A DNA stretch of 7,487 nucleotides, from positions 1 through 7,487 of the forward strand of contig JACDAZ010000194.1 of the NCBI GenBank assembly GCA_013695175.1, in the 5' to 3' direction. Of this stretch, positions 6,210 to 7,487 are shown in pieces; position 1 is the stretch's first letter, and the number at the start of each line of letters is the position of its first letter. The notes under the pieces were generated by a model. That model was not told the origin of the DNA and did not search any database. It saw nothing but the letters and a program-made list of their open reading frames with translations. The stretch is from Flavisolibacter sp. (GTDB lineage: Bacteria; Bacteroidota; Bacteroidia; Chitinophagales; Chitinophagaceae). The position numbers and the translations under genes are program-made.

Positions 6210-7367
6210 ATGAATTTTCAGTTAAGTGAAGAGCATTTAATGATACAGCAGGCTGCACGTGATTTTGCGCAGAATGAATGTTTGCCTGGCGTAATTGAAC
6301 GGGATGAAAAAATGCAATTTCCAAGAGAGCAAATTATGAAACTGGCTGATCTTGGTTTTATGGGAATGATGGTTCCAACAGAATTTGGTGGCGCAGGTTT
6401 AGACACAGTGAGCTATATATTAGCAATGGAAGAGATCAGTAAAATTGATGCAAGTGTAAGTGTATGCATGAGTGTAAACAACAGCCTGGTATGTTATGGA
6501 TTTGAAGCATTTGGTACACAGGAACAAAAAGAAAAATATTTAACTCCATTGGCACAAGGCAAAAAAGATGGAGAACTTTATACAGGTGCTTTTTTGCTAA
6601 GTGAACCAGAAGCAGGAAGCGATGCAACTTCACAAAGAACTACTGCAGAAGAAAAAGGAGATCATTATATTTTAAATGGTACAAAAAACTGGATTACGAA
6701 TGGTGGAACAGCTTCGGTATATATAGTAATAGCACTAACAGATCCATCAAAAGGCCATAGAGGTATAAGTGTTTTTGTAGTTGAAAAAAACTGGCCGGGT
6801 GTTGTGGTTACCGCTAAAGAAAATAAATTAGGAATTCGCGCAAGTGATACTCATAGTATTTTATTTAATGATGTAAAAGTACCAAAGGAAAACAGGATAG
6901 GTGAGGAAGGTTTTGGTTTTAAGTTCGCAATGAAAACTTTGAATGGCGGACGAATAGGAATTGCTGCACAAGCTTTGGGTATTGCATCAGGATCATATGA
7001 ATTGTCTCTAAAATATTCTAAAGAAAGAAAAGCTTTTGGAACAGAAATAGCAAACCACCAGATTATTGCTTTTAAATTAGCGGATATGGCCACTCGTATT
7101 GAAGCTTCCAGGTTATTATGTTTAAGAGCTGCAATTGACAAAGATGAGAGTAGGGATTATACGGTCAGTGCTGCTATGGCAAAAGTGTTTTCATCAGAAA
7201 CAGCTATGTGGACCTCTGTTGAAGGTGTACAGATACATGGTGGTTATGGGTATGTAAAAGAATATCATGTTGAACGTTTAATGCGTGATGCTAAAATTAC
7301 CCAGATTTATGAAGGCACAAGTGAAGTGCAACGAATCGTTATCAGCAGGTCGCTATTAAATCAATAA
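6210..7367 (+). CDS. Acyl-CoA dehydrogenase (short/medium-chain, butyryl-CoA dehydrogenase type)
   Basis: FAD-dependent cytoplasmic enzyme (385 aa, the usual size) that introduces the alpha-beta double bond into acyl-CoA and passes electrons to electron-transfer flavoprotein. Domains in order are an N-terminal helical domain (about 5-115), a middle beta domain (about 120-225) with the FAD/substrate motif LSEPEAGSDA (130-139) and NGTKNWITNG (156-165), and a C-terminal helical domain. The latter carries RKAFGTEIANHQ (273-284), QIHGGYGYVKEYHVERLMRDAK (341-362) and IYEGTSEVQR (366-375). The catalytic base is Glu368, at the position typical of short-chain, medium-chain and glutaryl enzymes rather than isovaleryl or long-chain ones. 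The exact acyl chain preference cannot be read from sequence; butyryl-CoA or branched short-chain substrates are likely. It has its own -7 element upstream and an intrinsic terminator 5 bases after the stop. Confidence 0.95.
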   Translation: MNFQLSEEHLMIQQAARDFAQNECLPGVIERDEKMQFPREQIMKLADLGFMGMMVPTEFGGAGLDTVSYILAMEEISKIDASVSVCMSVNNSLVCYGFEAFGTQEQKEKYLTPLAQGKKDGELYTGAFLLSEPEAGSDATSQRTTAEEKGDHYILNGTKNWITNGGTASVYIVIALTDPSKGHRGISVFVVEKNWPGVVVTAKENKLGIRASDTHSILFNDVKVPKENRIGEEGFGFKFAMKTLNGGRIGIAAQALGIASGSYELSLKYSKERKAFGTEIANHQIIAFKLADMATRIEASRLLCLRAAIDKDESRDYTVSAAMAKVFSSETAMWTSVEGVQIHGGYGYVKEYHVERLMRDAKITQIYEGTSEVQRIVISRSLLNQ

Positions 7368-7372
7368 TTTTG
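7365..7372 (+). promoter_or_regulatory. Candidate -7 promoter element for yggS, overlapping the upstream stop codon
   Basis: TAATTTTG fits TAnnTTTG perfectly and includes the TAA stop of the acyl-CoA dehydrogenase. A TTA at 7339-7341, 23 bases upstream, is a weak -33 substitute. Transcription would begin near 7379, leaving a leader of about 20 bases and excluding the left arm of the adjoining terminator hairpin from the yggS mRNA. Confidence 0.35.
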
Positions 7373-7396
7373 ATCCCGCAACAGGCGGGATTTTTT
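7373..7396 (+). terminator. Rho-independent terminator of the acyl-CoA dehydrogenase transcript
   Basis: A 7-bp perfect stem, ATCCCGC (7373-7379) with GCGGGAT (7385-7391), encloses the 5-base loop AACAG and is followed by a run of six T (7391-7396, the first of which pairs in the stem). It begins 5 bases after the dehydrogenase stop. The T-run ends only 2 bases before the next start codon. Confidence 0.85.
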
Positions 7397-7398
7397 AT

Positions 7399-7487
7399 AT
7401 GGCTATATCAAAAGATGATTTCCAAACATTAATTGAAAAATTAACTGCACAAAATGTAACTCTTGTTGCTGTTTCTAAAATTCAGCC
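7399..7487 (+). CDS. YggS/PLPBP-family pyridoxal phosphate-binding protein, N-terminal fragment
   Basis: The first 29 codons of a gene cut by the right edge of the window. The segment VTLVAVSKIQP matches the conserved first strand of YggS/PROSC proteins (usually 'vtLvaVSKtkP'), in which the Lys of VSK binds pyridoxal phosphate; here it is Lys27. These cytoplasmic single-domain proteins help keep PLP and amino-acid pools balanced and have no firmly assigned catalytic reaction. The ATG follows immediately after a terminator and has no Shine-Dalgarno, as is common in Bacteroidota. The remaining residues of the family (about 220-240) lie outside. Confidence 0.8.
   Translation, partial: MAISKDDFQTLIEKLTAQNVTLVAVSKIQ

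Noticed and set aside
6851..7141. 96-codon frame antisense to the acyl-CoA dehydrogenase
   Set aside because: Shadow of a conserved coding region; no independent support.

Overview
The window looks like a chromosomal housekeeping segment from a low-GC member of the Bacteroidota, most likely near the Chitinophagaceae. This is inferred from three things. The proteins have the wording I associate with that group. Start codons lack Shine-Dalgarno sequences and sit behind A/T-rich leaders. Perfect copies of the Bacteroidota -7 promoter element (TAnnTTTG) lie just upstream of four genes.

Layout from left to right. The first 62 bases hold the start of a minus-strand gene that leaves the window, possibly a TerC-family membrane protein. 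A short divergent promoter region follows. On the plus strand come a Tat-exported glycosylasparaginase (153-1160) and, 12 bases later, a CutC-family protein (1173-1895), probably one transcript. Convergent to these, with only 13 bases between, is a minus-strand glycolytic pair: phosphofructokinase (3469-4452) upstream of pyruvate kinase (1909-3399). Next is a gene-poor stretch (4453-4786) that leads into what looks like a broken gene for a secreted or surface protein (4787-5233). A RmlD-like SDR oxidoreductase (5253-6158) and an acyl-CoA dehydrogenase (6210-7367) follow on the plus strand. A compact terminator (7373-7396) lies directly before the start of a YggS-family PLP protein (7399 onward), which is cut by the window edge.

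Functionally, the two minus-strand genes carry out the two classic control steps of glycolysis. The glycosylasparaginase would remove the Asn-GlcNAc linkage left after glycoprotein degradation, outside the cytoplasm. The acyl-CoA dehydrogenase serves beta-oxidation or branched-chain amino-acid catabolism. The SDR enzyme probably acts on a nucleotide sugar.

I see no phage, IS element, CRISPR array, RNA gene or recognisable new multi-gene system. The points that deserve a second look are at the level of residues and gene boundaries: a Lys in the near-invariant TIDND motif of PfkA, a K+-independent signature in pyruvate kinase, a Thr-to-Ser change in the glycosylasparaginase active site, a decayed surface-protein gene, and a promoter element that abuts the terminator in front of yggS.
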